Assembly: GCF_020509005.1 (NCBI RefSeq)
Contig: NC_063017.1
Span: 1,984,001 to 2,048,000, forward strand
DNA from: Fulvia fulva
Taxonomy: Eukaryota; Ascomycota; Dothideomycetes; Mycosphaerellales; Mycosphaerellaceae
Length of the DNA stretch: 64,000 nt
Direction: 5' to 3'
In this document: in pieces, positions 52,544-63,285 of the stretch
Position numbering within the stretch: position 1 is the first letter of the stretch
Layout: each line of letters begins with the position of its first letter
Notes under the pieces: model-generated
The model's input: the letters and a program-made list of their open reading frames with translations, nothing else
Database searches by the model: none
What the model was told of the DNA's origin: nothing
Made by a program: the position numbers and the translations under genes

Positions 52544-53841
52544 ATGCCACCTCTCAACATCTTGATCATCGGCTGCAGTGTTGCAGGACCTACATTAGCT
52601 ACCTTTCTACTCCTGAGTCCGCTGCCGCCAGACCAGAAGCCGCATATCACCATTCTTGAGCGTTCTTCAGCCCCGAGGACAAACGGCCAGAACGTTGACA
52701 TTCGAGGTGCCGGAGTTACGATTATTCGCAAACTGGGCCTGGAGTCTGTGATTCGTGACTCTACCACGGGTGAGGAGGGTGTGCAATGGGTGGGTGCAAG
52801 GAATCAGGTCTGGGCGTCCTTCGCTGCGGACAAGACTGGCAAGACACAGGGACCCACGGCCGACATTGACATCATGAGAGGACGACTGGCCGAGCTCATT
52901 TACAACCGCAGCAAGCAGGCTAGTGAGAAGGTGCAGCAGAGCGGTGGAGCAGGGATAGAGTACATCTTCGGAGACTACCTCGACTCCATCGATCAGGTAG
53001 GCGACAAAATCAAGGTCCATTTCGCTAAGAGTGGCGAACATTGAGACTATGATCTTGTTGTAGGTGCAGATGGCTTGCAGAGCTCCACAAGGAAGATGGT
53101 TTGGGGAGACGACAGCGAGAATAACCATGTGAAACGACTTGATGCTTTTGGAGCTTTCTTCAGCATGCCTCGTGGACCGACTGAAACTATGTGGCGTCGT
53201 TGGTACCATGCAGCGGGACGACGTGGGATCATGGTTCGTCCCGATCAGCAGATAGGCAAGTCAACAGTCCTAATGACAATCGTCAACGACAAAGACGAGC
53301 GACTGGCAGAAGTCTCGCAAGGGGGCACACTGGCACAGAAAGCACTCATGAAAGCATATTTTGATGATTCTGGATGGGAGAACGAACGCATCTTGAAAGA
53401 AATGGCCGACACTGACGACTTCTACTACGGTATCATCGCTCAAGTGCACATGGAATGGTGGAGTAAAGGACGAGTTGTCCTTCTGGGCGACGCTGGATAC
53501 TGCGCTTCACCCTTCTCTGGTATGGGAACGACACTGACGCTTGATGGGGCGTACAATCTTGCTGGCTCTCTCCTGAGGCACCCTAACGATCACGATGCCG
53601 CTTTCAACTATTACGAGACAGCTATGCGCCCGATCGTAGAGAAGACCCAGAAGCTGTGCCGGGCATGCCTCACATCCTCCACCCTGAGACTGCATGGGGC
53701 GTATGGCTAACTCACGTCGTTATCTACGTGCTGGACTGGACTCAGCTGCAAAAAGTCATATTCATGCTCAAAGGCCCGCCAGCCAATGCAGTGCACGTGG
53801 AAGACTTTGGCTTCGAGCAGATGCCAGACGCGCAACACTAA
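52544..53841 (+). pseudogene. FAD-dependent monooxygenase pseudogene (one stop, one frameshift)
   Basis: Group A flavin monooxygenase (phenol/salicylate hydroxylase type). ATG 52544 gives MPPLNILIIGCSVAGPTLAT with the FAD-binding GxSxxG motif, and NVDIRGAGVTIIRKLGL. The frame hits TGA at 53042-53044 between SGEH and DYDLVVGADGLQSSTRKMVW, the conserved second motif, then continues in the same frame through KGRVVLLGDAGYCASPFSGM (FAD ribityl motif). At about 53654-53656 a one-base loss moves the conserved tail (VPGMPHILHPETAWGVWLTH) to another frame, ending at 53841. Two independent lesions argue for a real pseudogene. Substrate unknown. Confidence 0.82.
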
Positions 53842-54118
53842 TGATTCTTGACAGCTAGATCGTGGTTGTACAATACTGCAACGACCACGAAGTAATGACA
53901 AGCCTGTGAGCCGCAGGCAGCCCGTTTCCAAATGGTAGCTTCACGATCTGGTGCAGCATAGTCCGCGCTCTGCCGACCCGGCTTCCTCGCAAACCTTCCA
54001 GCCTTTGGCTTCACGTCGTCGAAAGACTGCCACAATTATTGTTGCCACGCCACGCTTAGCTCCGAACGACTGTTGCTCAGCCACGGAACATGTGAGCTGC
54101 ACACGTTGCCTATTCTAT
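53842..54118. other. Left flank of TIR element
   Basis: No coding signal between the monooxygenase pseudogene and the inverted repeat. Confidence 0.4.
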
Positions 54119-54139
54119 CCCGCAAAAGGGTCGGGACAA
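54119..54139 (+). repeat. Left terminal inverted repeat
   Basis: 21 bp, CCCGCAAAAGGG core; pairs with 54743-54763 with two mismatches. Confidence 0.8.
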
Positions 54140-54742
54140 TCTAGGGAAGTTAAGTCTAAATCGCGAGCTCCTCGAAATCGAGAAATACCTCTTTCTACGT
54201 CGCGCGTACGCTATTCTACTTACTACCTTACGATATATACGCCGTTCGAATCGCCTCGCTATCGCCGTTCTAGCGTACCTCTTTTTACGTTTATACGACC
54301 TATATCGGTTCGGCGCTATCTAAGGATATCGACTTCGATACTACGACCTAGCGCGTACCGAGTCGACTATATACCCTTACGATACCTATACCGATCGATT
54401 CGCCGTATCTTAAAGAGCTAGTTACGCTATATAGTATATAATATAAAGACGTCGACGTCCGGCGCTACGAGTACTATTTAAGAAAGTCGAAAGAGAGGTT
54501 GTTTTTAGACAAATGTAGAGCTAAGTATTCTAAACGCGAAGCTTACGCGAGATTTCTCCTTACTTCGACTACTTATTATATAGTCGCTATATACTTATAT
54601 ATTACTATAGCTATATCGTTAAGACGGCCTCGCCGAGACGAGTATAACGAATAGCTTTATATATATATAGCGTATATATAGCGTACGCGCCGGGTAGGGC
54701 GCTTTTTTACGATCTTAAGTTTAGTCGTTTTAAAATTCGAAG

Positions 54743-54763
54743 TTGTCGCGTCCCTTTTGCGGG
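54743..54763 (-). repeat. Right terminal inverted repeat
   Basis: 21 bp, plus strand ends CCCTTTTGCGGG; inverted match to 54119-54139. Confidence 0.8.
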
Positions 54764-55779
54764 GTTGAATAGACTAGTGCCGGCGAAGACCGCGACATCG
54801 AAGCCTAAATTCAGTCCTGCAGTACCTCGCACTAGCGACGATTGGGAGTACTTCAATGGTGTTTGGGTAGTTCGTATCTCACACTACCAAAGCAATGTAT
54901 CTTTGGGGGCTTGTGGGTAACACTGCATACAAGGAGACAAACGCACGCGCTTTTGCTGTACCGGTGCAAGATCGAGCTGCATCGTCCACTACGAGAGATC
55001 GACTGAACTCAAAACTTACTTTCAACCTTAGGTCCAGCGCGCCAGGATGGCCTCTGTCTTGGCCAAGGGGTGGAGCAAAGGACGACACATGTGCTGCAGC
55101 ACTACTTGAGACATTCTTCCGGCGACCTCCGCGAAGCTGAATATCACCTGGACTGTGGCCAAGCCAAGCTTGCGAGCCTTCGTACCTCCTCTCCACCTTT
55201 GGTGAGCGTTAGCCACCCTGCGATGCCAGATCAGCTGTCACCTTAGCAGTCTAGCTTCAACAATACTCAGCAAGTCAATCGCTCTTCCGCTGTAGTCACT
55301 CGCGCTCTCTCCACGGCTAGGCTGGCTGTACAATGACCAAGGACTTTCCACACCGGTACCCAGTGTCTTGTCGCAGGGTAGGAATGCTCCTCTAGCACAC
55401 TCGCGTCTTGGTCAATGGATACAAGCAAGCTGATTGGGTCCGTCCCTTGGATTTGCCAAACTGACATGGAAGGACTAACGTGGAGACTCGTCAAAGCGCT
55501 GCAGCAGCGTGAAGATAAGGAAACGAGGAGCAAGTCCCAAGCCACACTCGCGACTTCAAGAACCCATCGTGCTACGCGGTCATGACACCTGGCAGGAGAT
55601 CTACCGCGAACGTGGACTGTATCGAGAGTATAAAGCAGCCTCGAGCCCACGAGAGACTCCTCCCATCAGCATAGTAACTTCGCTCGAGCCACCTCAGCTC
55701 TCTTGGTCGGTGATACACCTTCAGGTTTCTTCCTTACAACCACTCCTCAAGCCATCACACACGACTGTCGACTTACAAA
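54764..55779. other. Intergenic, about 1 kb
   Basis: No supported gene; promoter side of the four-exon small secreted protein, with a TATAAAG at about 55630 about 150 bp before its start. Confidence 0.4.
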
Positions 55780-56212
55780 ATGCAATACATATCGCTGCTC
55801 ATCGCATCGTTGGCTACCAGCGCCCTGGCTTATCCCAGTTTGAAGCGACAGTCTGGCGTCAACCCACCTTGCCAACAAGGTGACGAGCTGGTGCATCAGA
55901 TCACCGCCTTCTCAAGCATCAAGTACTACCACTAACGAGTGTGTACAGGCCTGCTATGCTGCTGAAAATGATGCGGCTACCATCACGGGAGCTGCTTGTG
56001 AGCTCAACGTCTGTTAGTGCTCTCCGTAATGCAACGGCGTCAACGACTGTTACTGATACCAGACCAGTGGGTAAGAACTGTGGTAATCAGCTCAATATGT
56101 GTTGCAATGTGAACCAAAATTTGAGTCGCGACCTTTCCCAGTCAAGTCTGATGCTGACTATATCTAGGGCACCATTAATGTCAATCTTGCTTGCGTTGCT
56201 GTCCAGTTGTGA
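55780..56212 (+). CDS. Small secreted cysteine-rich protein, four exons
   Basis: Predicted 81 residues. ATG 55780 starts a signal peptide (MQYISLLIASLATSALAY) followed by a dibasic PSLKRQ site. Exons: 55780-55890, 55949-55997, 56068-56108 and 56168-56212; introns have GTGCAT, GTGAGC and GTGAAC donors with CTAAC/CTGAT/CTGAC branch-like motifs and AG ends. Splicing gives mature cysteines in PPCQQ, LACYAA, GKNCGN, MCCN and NVNLACVAVQL, six in all with a CC pair, reminiscent of but shorter than a hydrophobin. The last exon is corroborated by a diverged copy at 56975. Exon boundaries rest on my eye alone; a simpler model stops after exon 2 (ending LNVC). Function unknown; a surface or effector-like protein is plausible. 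Confidence 0.58.
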
Positions 56213-56974
56213 GCATACCTTCAGGGTAAAGGCAAGATCGCTACTTGTGGAGTATATCCTCACGATCTCGGATGCTCACGACGAGCAGTGCTATATGGGT
56301 TGGCTTGTCAGGTACTCCAGCCGATGCCCATCTACACATGCTTTCTACCGCAAGTTGAGCATTGGGTATCTCAACTTGACATGAAGATCATTCTCGATAC
56401 TCGGCTATACAGATTGAAGCTATGCAGAAACACACCATGATTGCAGATGAAATCCCCGTTTGCATAGCAGCTCCTGGAAAAGTCGTCCGTGTTCTCGCCT
56501 TGCGAGCACTGCCATATGCGATCGATCGCACATAAATGTTCTTGGCGACATGACCACTAGAACCTCGGGTTTGAGCTTCGGTCAGGTGTGACTGACTACA
56601 TTCTACATTGTAGGCTCACGAGATGTCCTCCCGGCGGAGTCCGCGAAGCTGAGCCCCAAGTGCCAAGCTAGGCTCGTGAGCCGTTGTGCTCTCGTGTGTA
56701 ATGCACGCATGAAGTTTACCGCCAGGAGACCAAAAATACCATGACCACAACACTCAGATGGCCACTGGTCGAGCTGACGTGGACCAGACTGTACGAGCGC
56801 ATGTCGATGACATTCCCGTTGCGGTACACCAAGCAAGGATCGTACCATCAACAAGATTTCATGCCGATGTAGCGTTCTTGGACACTATGCTCAATGCCAT
56901 CAGCATCTATATCAAGGCGCTGCATGGCTGTGATGTGTCGGATGGACGTGGTCCTACAGATCGGCAAGAGGATC
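56213..56974. other. Spacer between gene and its decayed duplicate
   Basis: No supported gene; contains downstream sequence of the secreted-protein gene that is itself duplicated. Confidence 0.35.
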
Positions 56975-57195
56975 AAGGTACTATCAATGTCAATGTTGCT
57001 TGCATTGCAGTCCAGTTGTGAGCATACCCTCAGAGCATAGGACAAGACTGGTGCCTGCGAGCTACTGTTGGCGTCACATGGCCACAAAGGGCAAGGCTTG
57101 ATAGGGTGATTTGTGAGGTACTCTGGCCGGGTTGCTCATCACTAGATGTGGTTTCTATCTCCTGAATCAGACCGAGTGGACCATCGGGTGTCGTT
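56975..57195 (+). pseudogene. Decayed duplicate of the small secreted protein's last exon and 3' flank
   Basis: GGTACTATCAATGTCAATGT onward encodes GTINVNVACIAVQL then TGA, nearly the same as the last exon at 56168-56212 (GTINVNLACVAVQL). Similarity continues past the stop (GAGCATACC.TCAG and further patches such as TTTGTGAGGTACTC against CTTGTCAGGTACTC). Upstream exons are not recognisable, so this copy is a fragment. Confidence 0.65.
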
Positions 57196-57292
57196 TGCGG
57201 TTAAGCGCGCTGCAGGGTCTGAGCTAGATAAGATCACCCGTCTCTTGAGACTGCGATTCCAACTTCTCGCAGTCATTAACACCATCGAATAT

Positions 57293-57730
57293 AAAATGAT
57301 ATGCTGAAAGGCCTCCGTCCTTATTGAAATGAGCGAAGGGTAGCACCCGCAGCTCGAGAAAAAATTGTTCGCTGTCGCATGTGCATACGTTTCTCACGTG
57401 CTCGGAGGGAGATTCACCGCGCCGGGGCTAAGAAGCGAGCCAATCAAATAACTGCAAGCTGTTTCAGGCCAGTTATGTAGACGACAGCTCGAATCTCGAA
57501 GAGAGGGCAGAGTGGACCCACGGAAGCACGGATAGCGATATCCGAGGTTTTGAAAGAGGTGGTGGAGCTTTGCCGAAGAACCCCGGATAGCTTTCATCCT
57601 AAGACCCACACTACTGAGCACGGATCTCTCCCTTCGCGGCGCTTCGAAGGCAGGTAGCAGAGTCTGATTGTTATTCTCGCTCCGGGCGCTTAGAGGGTAC
57701 GCTCGAGTGCTCGCAAGCTCGCACGTCGCG
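57293..57730. repeat. Dispersed repeat, copy B
   Basis: 57293-57378 and 57392-57446 match copy A at 18627-18713 and 18832-18886; 57613-57715 resembles 19833-19930. Copy B is shorter: it lacks the trinucleotide array and roughly 0.9 kb found between the blocks of copy A. Same orientation in both places. Confidence 0.72.
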
Positions 57731-58064
57731 ACCCTCACCACGCGCCCTTCGCTCAATTACCGCTGTCTTCCGCTTCTCATGTATACAGAACTTCCTCACG
57801 TCTGAATGTCGAGTAGACCGAAACGTCCTTGCAGATCGGTACAGTTTTGCTACTGCATGGATGACTCAGGCAACTACGATTTGTCGACCTCTGTTTTTGT
57901 CACCTCATCTTTCTCTTTCCTTCGACAATGCCATGCCTGCACAAGCCACGGCATCCACTCCTTGAGCCAGACTATCCACATGGGATCGAATAACCGGTTT
58001 CAGACGCTACCGCCATGATACTTGCTTCGATCTCGACCTAGACGCTGTGAAGTGTGTCATAGGT
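57731..58064. other. Promoter region of the HET gene
   Basis: No firm coding signal; the HET frame extends a little upstream of 58065 but without an ATG. Confidence 0.35.
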
Positions 58065-60250
58065 ATGAATACTGCTGTCTTTCTTGGTTCGCGGAATCAA
58101 AGTGCCTGCATCCGCTCTACGATGCAGGACCTCTCGCGTTCGTTCGAGGAAGGCTGTCCATTCTGCACAATCCTGCAGGTCTGCTGTGTACAGCTGGGTG
58201 GGTCCCATTATGACCCGAGGTCGGAGCGCGAGGTAGATATCACGTTTCTCGAAGGGCGTATTCTGAGCATCTGGTTGCAGAACGATGTAGGACATGTGGA
58301 TCCACTTGAGCCCTCTGGCATTTGGTTGGAGCTTTTTACACTGCCTGGTAGGGCTCTTTCAAATTACTGCTTCTGCAGCCTTTTGCTAATCAGAGACAAT
58401 GCAGGCAGTTCCTGTCCACTTCCGATGCTGGGCAATCTCGTGGAATATTCTGATCCTGTCACCGGCACGTTCCCTATGGTTGGAGGTCCTGCTCGCGTTG
58501 TTCTCGTGGATCCGGCATCGCGCAAGTGCACGAATATGAACAAGACTTGGACAGACCATTGTGACAGCGCCCATCCCTTCTGTAAGAACGAAGAGCACAG
58601 TGCCGAAGGCGAGACCATTTTCAATCCGCATCCTCGGCTTCTCATTCGTGTTGGTACTGGCCCTGAAGACATCCACTTGGAAGAGACTCGCCAGCGGCAT
58701 CTAAAATATGCTGCTCTCAGCTACTGCTGGGGACGGACGGGCGGCCTCAAGCTTGAGCGCTCGAATGTTCAAGATCTGAAACGGAGATTACCGTGGTCAC
58801 AGCTGGTCAAGGTCCACCAGGACTCCATACATGTCTCCCACAATCTTGGCATATAGTATCTTTGGGTCGATGCTCTTTGCATCGTTCAAGACGACCCCGG
58901 AGAGCAGATCGCCGAGATTATGAGCATGGCTTCGATCTATGCGAATGCATACATTACCATCGCAGCCTCGACCAGCCTCGGTGGTAATACTGGACTCTTC
59001 CAAACGCGCCAGCCTACTCTTAGACTGTCCAACATGGAGCACGACGGCAATACATTTGACTTGTATGCTCGTGAATCGCTGGAACACGTTGCTTTCGATT
59101 ATGAGTATGATGCTCTGAACCCCGAGAATGCTAGATTATGGATCGGCCCTAATGCTACAGTTCGACGCCATTTTCCACTATTCACGCGTGGGTGGGCATG
59201 GCGGGAGCGCCTGTTGAGTCGGCGAATCATTCACTTCACTAGGCACGAGCTGGTATGGGAGTGTCTGGGCAGTACCTCATGCGAGTGTGGCGCCATGGAC
59301 GAATTCGTTGGGAGTCAGGCTTTGCGAGAGCGTCGATTTGCGTTCGGGGTGCCTCAAGATGTCGAGGTGCGATGTGGACTGATGGAAAGAAGTCGCAAGC
59401 TCGCAAAGCATTTGAGCCTCTCCAGCGAGACTACCTCAGTGAACTTTTCCAGTTTCACCGAAAGATGGGACTACGCCTTGATGTACACCATTATGGGTTC
59501 TGCAGCGGACAAGTTGTTCTCCACTTATGATGCAGAGCACTACGAGCGCTGGCGGGATGTGATCAGTCAGTTCTCAAGACGGAATCTGACGTACGAGAGT
59601 GACGTTTTCCCTGCCGTCTCCGGTCTTGCGGAAGTTTGGATTGCTCGGCACCAAGATTGCGGTGAATATCTTGCCGGACTATGGAAAGCTGATCTCATGA
59701 GAGGATTACTCTGGATTTGCGTTGATCAATATGAGCGCTCCGACACTGGTCGTCCGTCTCAATATCGGGCACCCACGTGGAGCTGGGCTAGCGTGCGTCG
59801 TGCTATCAATTGGCTGCGAGCCTCCGACACCAGAGATCCCGTGTATCACGCAACCATCAACCGGGCTTTCTGCTTGCCTAGAACTACATCTTCGGTGAAG
59901 TCACTGAAGGTCACATCGAAGTATCCGGACGAGCTCTGACAGCAACTGTAACTAGCTGCGGCGATACAGATGCTTGCTTCAAGCCTGTGGGTTCTAAAGC
60001 AAGTGACCCCTCGGAGCACTTCTCGCCAGATTCTTTCCCAGACGTTCGAGAACTGATCGGGCATGAAAGTCTCTGCCTTCACTGGGCTACAGACAAGATC
60101 GACGCTAGGACAGGATCCGGCTGGGATCGCTGCCTGATATTGAAGGCTTGCACAGCTACATCGAGCACTTTTGTAAGAATCGGCATTACGGAAAGGCTGC
60201 TCGAGGAACGTAAGTCGCTCCTTCAGCCCTGTAATATCAGAATTATTTAG
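58065..60250 (+). pseudogene. HET-domain (heterokaryon incompatibility) gene with one in-frame TAG
   Basis: ATG 58065 gives MNTAVFLGSRNQ and a cysteine-bearing opening (GCPFCTILQVC). The HET domain follows: RHLKYAALSYCWG, then HNLGI, a TAG at 58854-58856, and in the same frame YLWVDALCIVQDDPGEQIAE, MASIYANAYITIAAS, RGWAWRERLLSRRIIHF. A 41-bp intron (59841-59881) then links to NYIFGEVTEGHIEVSGRALT, the usual C-terminal strand block, ending at 60250. The TAG sits where relatives have Arg, Gln or Lys; CAG-to-TAG is a single C-to-T change. No splice removes it. HET proteins trigger cell death when unlike strains fuse, so loss by nonsense is biologically plausible. If the stop is bypassed the protein is about 715 residues. 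Confidence 0.82.
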
Positions 60251-60266
60251 GGCAGCATTGCGACCT

Positions 60267-62439
60267 CTACATCTGCGGCGAATCCACCTTCTGAATCCCC
60301 AGCTCCTTGATGAAAATATCCGCCGCCTTCTCGCCTATCACGAAGGCCGTATTTCCAGTGTTCGCACCCACATTTTCCGGTGGGATACTGAGATCCGCCA
60401 ACTTCAAGCCCTCAAGGCCATGAACACTGAGATTACCATCAACGACACCCTTCTGGTCCTTCGGTGCCATCTTGCACGTTCCGAGACTGTGCCAGGTCGT
60501 TGAGATGATCTCCCTGATCCTTTGCTCGATAGCGGCATCGTCTTCCTTAGTGTACTTGATGCGGGCCTTGTCGTCTGTGTACATTGGACCGTCTGCTTTC
60601 TCGACAACGGCGGCTTCGGAGCCTTCGGGAAAGTCAGGGTGATTGCCCTTGAGTTCGCCGCGGAAAATCGGCATGCGGCGCCACATCTCGCGGGTCACCT
60701 TGTAGGCCCAGATGTGTTTCTTGACATCGTTGTCGTCGGGGTCAGTGAGCCAGCCGGTATCGAAATCAACAGGAGCGTGCATGTCTGCACCACTGATGTG
60801 GACGGAGCCTCGACTGAAGGGGTAGCCTGTCCAGTTCGCCATGGAGACGTATTCGGCATCGTCTGGGAGGACGGAGTGGTCGCCGTAGTAGCATGTATAA
60901 AGAGCAAGAATCATCAGCGGCTTGTCAGGGAAAGGCTTGAACGCCCTATCCCACGCCTCTCTGAACTTCGGGCCCAGAGCATCAACTTCTTCCTACAAGC
61001 AGAAAAGTGTTAGCGACATTCGAGAGGTACTGGAGCATGCGCAGATCATGTAGTCCGGACCAATGCTCAATACCCGGTCCCCTTCAGTTACGTACCTCAG
61101 TTGGTCTGAACTTCCCCTGTGCATCCATACCATTTGTACCAAGAAGTTCATCCCCATGTCGAATCGCATCATCAACGTCCCAGCGTCCATCCATAAAGCC
61201 ATTGATACACTCTCTAGGCTTCAGGTTCGTCCTGTAAGACCAGAGCGAAAGATGGTGATCTTGATAATCCTCTCCAACACCAGGAAGATCCTCAACAACA
61301 GGGATGCCAAGCTTCTCCAAAAGCTTCGCATCACCCACACCAGAGCGTTCGAGCACACCGGGAGTACCATTAGCTCCAGCGGACACGACGACAAGCTTAC
61401 GCGCATTGACAGAGCGACGAGCTGTGTACGCTGTTGACAAGAACTCTGGGTTGGCGAGATATTTCGGGTTCGTCTGGTATTCGACGCCAGTGGCGCGCTT
61501 GCCGTCGAAGTGGACCTTGACGACCTGCTTCTCCACGAGGACATGCAGGTTGGGGTATTCGCCACTCTGGATCTTGGGGTGGAGGAAGCGATGAGCGGCG
61601 TCTTGACGTCGGCCGTTGGGGCCGATGTATTTGTAGTATCGCTCAATGGCATCGTTGTTGTCGAGATTCTGGAGATCGTTGGACTCGGGGTATCCGAGCT
61701 TCGCAGCGGCTTCGACGAAAGCGTTCTCGGCGCGAGTGCAGGTATGTGTGCCCTTTGAGACGTTCACTGGGCCATCGAATCCGTGGCGATCCTTGTCGCC
61801 TTTGCCGTGGTAGGTTTCGAACTGCAGCAGTGTCAGTGAGGGAGGTCTTCCGATCGGTGGTCAGCGGGAGAGACCTTGTTCAAGAATGGCAGAATCTCAT
61901 CAGCAGTCCAGCCCGGCGTCTTCCACGAGTCAAAGTCCGATCGCTGTGCACGAGTGTAGACTGTTGAAAACACATTAGCCGCTACAACATACACATCTGG
62001 GCAGGGTCCTTACCCATCCAGTTCATAGCAGATCCACCACCCAATGTACCACCCGACGGGACGATTGGAGACCTGTTCGCGAGCTGTGGAGACTTCTTTG
62101 TCTGCCAGAACAGCGTGACCCTGCTTTGCGGGAAGAGGTTGCGAGGGTAAAGCGCTGGATGTACCACCTCCTTCATGCCATAGTTGTTAGGGCCCTGTTC
62201 GATGACCAGAATGACCAAGTTCTTGTCTGCTTCCGCGAGGCGACCGGCGACAACGCAGCCAGCAAGACCACCTGCCGTTGAGTTAGGTCGTGAAACGCTT
62301 CATCATTTAGTTCCCAGCTCGTTGCCTACCTCCTGCGATCTGGCAGTCGTTAGCACTAATATCAATCTGCGAAACAACTCAAACTCACGATAACATCCAC
62401 CTCCTTCAGCTCCTCCGGCAATCTCGTATGAATCGGCAT
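60267..62439 (-). CDS. GMC oxidoreductase of the alcohol-oxidase type (AA3_3-like)
   Basis: About 618 residues in six exons: 62439-62389, 62339-62330, 62271-62014, 61960-61875, 61821-61096 and 60992-60267. The second is a 10-nt microexon (ATCGCAGGAG) needed to build the FAD motif VDVI-IAG-GGLAGCVVAGRLAEAD. Further signals: SGGTLGGGSAMNWMG, GFDGPVNVSKGTHT, AGANGTPGVLERSGVGDAKL, and near the end SRGSVHISGADMHAPVDFDT, TWHSLGTCKMAP (catalytic His) and NVGANTGNTAFVIGEKAADI. The C-terminal half resembles methylotrophic-yeast alcohol oxidase, which oxidises short alcohols to aldehydes with release of H2O2. There is no signal peptide, and the end (DSPQM) is not a canonical peroxisomal SKL. It ends 16 bp from the HET gene, tail to tail. 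Confidence 0.88.
62330..62339 (-). other. 10-nt microexon of the alcohol-oxidase-type gene
   Basis: On the minus strand ATCGCAGGAG is preceded by CTAACGACTGCCAG and followed by GTAGGC. The 49-bp and 58-bp introns on each side both have branch-like CTAAC. It supplies the residues I-A-G of the glycine-rich FAD-binding loop. Confidence 0.75.
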
Positions 62440-63285
62440 GGTGACAACAAATTTCTGAAGCACTTCCTGCTCCTCTCCTACAGCTCTGAATCACGTTGCA
62501 CCAAACATTATATATGCCATCGAGACCATCGTTGGCAATGACGATCTACCGGAGCTGACCCCTCACATGTGTTCCTCCGCTACGTACCCTTGTCAATACA
62601 TGCTGCTTTCGACCAAGATGAGCACGCGTCTCTTGGTTATAACCCCGCCTTCTGGACGAGCTGCAGCCACAGAAACGTGCAAGCGGAACGAGGTCCTGCG
62701 TAAGAGTGCAGCATCATGCGGTACGGCTGATGGTGCTGATCGTGACATTGATGGGTAATGCTGTAGGCAAGTGTTATTACGCGCGAAGACCGGAGGTGCG
62801 GAAAGTTTGCTAGTATTTGTACGAACTTCTGTGCCCTTTTTGCAAGAACGAACGTAATGGAGCGGTGAGTCTGCAATGAATATCACGCGCGAGAGGGTGA
62901 CCGGTAGTTCCAAGATATCAAAAGCAATCGGCCTGTGCTACCAGTTCACATGGCACGACGTCTGTTCCGCTGGGGCGGTTGAGCCGCATGCAGGAGCTGT
63001 GTGAGCTCTTTGCTGGAACCACAGACGACATGCGGGGATATGATCGACGGTCGATGGCCTCTCCAACGCTCTACAGTGGGTTGCCGGGGTATGATGAGTT
63101 CCAGGGCGATCAGATCAGACGAGGCATTGCAGTCCAACCAAGGCCGGCGTCGTGCTTCCAGGCTGGTTGAAGATTGCTTGAGATCTGCATGTGCAGGTAC
63201 GGCGCATCGTCCGACGAGGATCTGTTCCTAGCAGTAAACATTCCAAGGATCACATTTCTGATTGTCGTGTCGTTCATCGAGTATG
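62440..63285. other. Intergenic
   Basis: No supported gene; promoter of the oxidoreductase gene and 3' flank of the TRM6 gene. Confidence 0.4.

Larger units (their letters stand above)
54119..54763. mobile_element. 645-bp RIP-mutated element with terminal inverted repeats (MITE-like)
   Basis: The ends form inverted repeats: 54119-54139 (CCCGCAAAAGGG...) and the reverse complement of 54743-54763 agree at 19 of 21 positions. The interior, especially 54180-54720, is rich in TA and CG but nearly devoid of CA and TG dinucleotides, the signature left when RIP turns CpA into TpA on both strands. No coding frame of note remains. Size and ends suggest a non-autonomous DNA transposon or an internally deleted copy; the target-site duplication is not clear to me (possibly TA, mutated). 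Confidence 0.8.

Noticed and set aside
54180..54720. Arg/Tyr-rich plus-strand frame in the TA/CG-rich core
   Set aside because: The composition is produced by CpA depletion; the frame has no domain and lies inside the TIR element.
56600..56972. Earlier exons of the second secreted-protein copy
   Set aside because: I looked for counterparts of exons 1-3 and found none; only the last exon and 3' flank are duplicated.
52544..62439. A secondary-metabolite cluster (monooxygenase, GMC oxidoreductase, HET)
   Set aside because: No core synthase, transporter or cluster regulator is present and the monooxygenase is broken.
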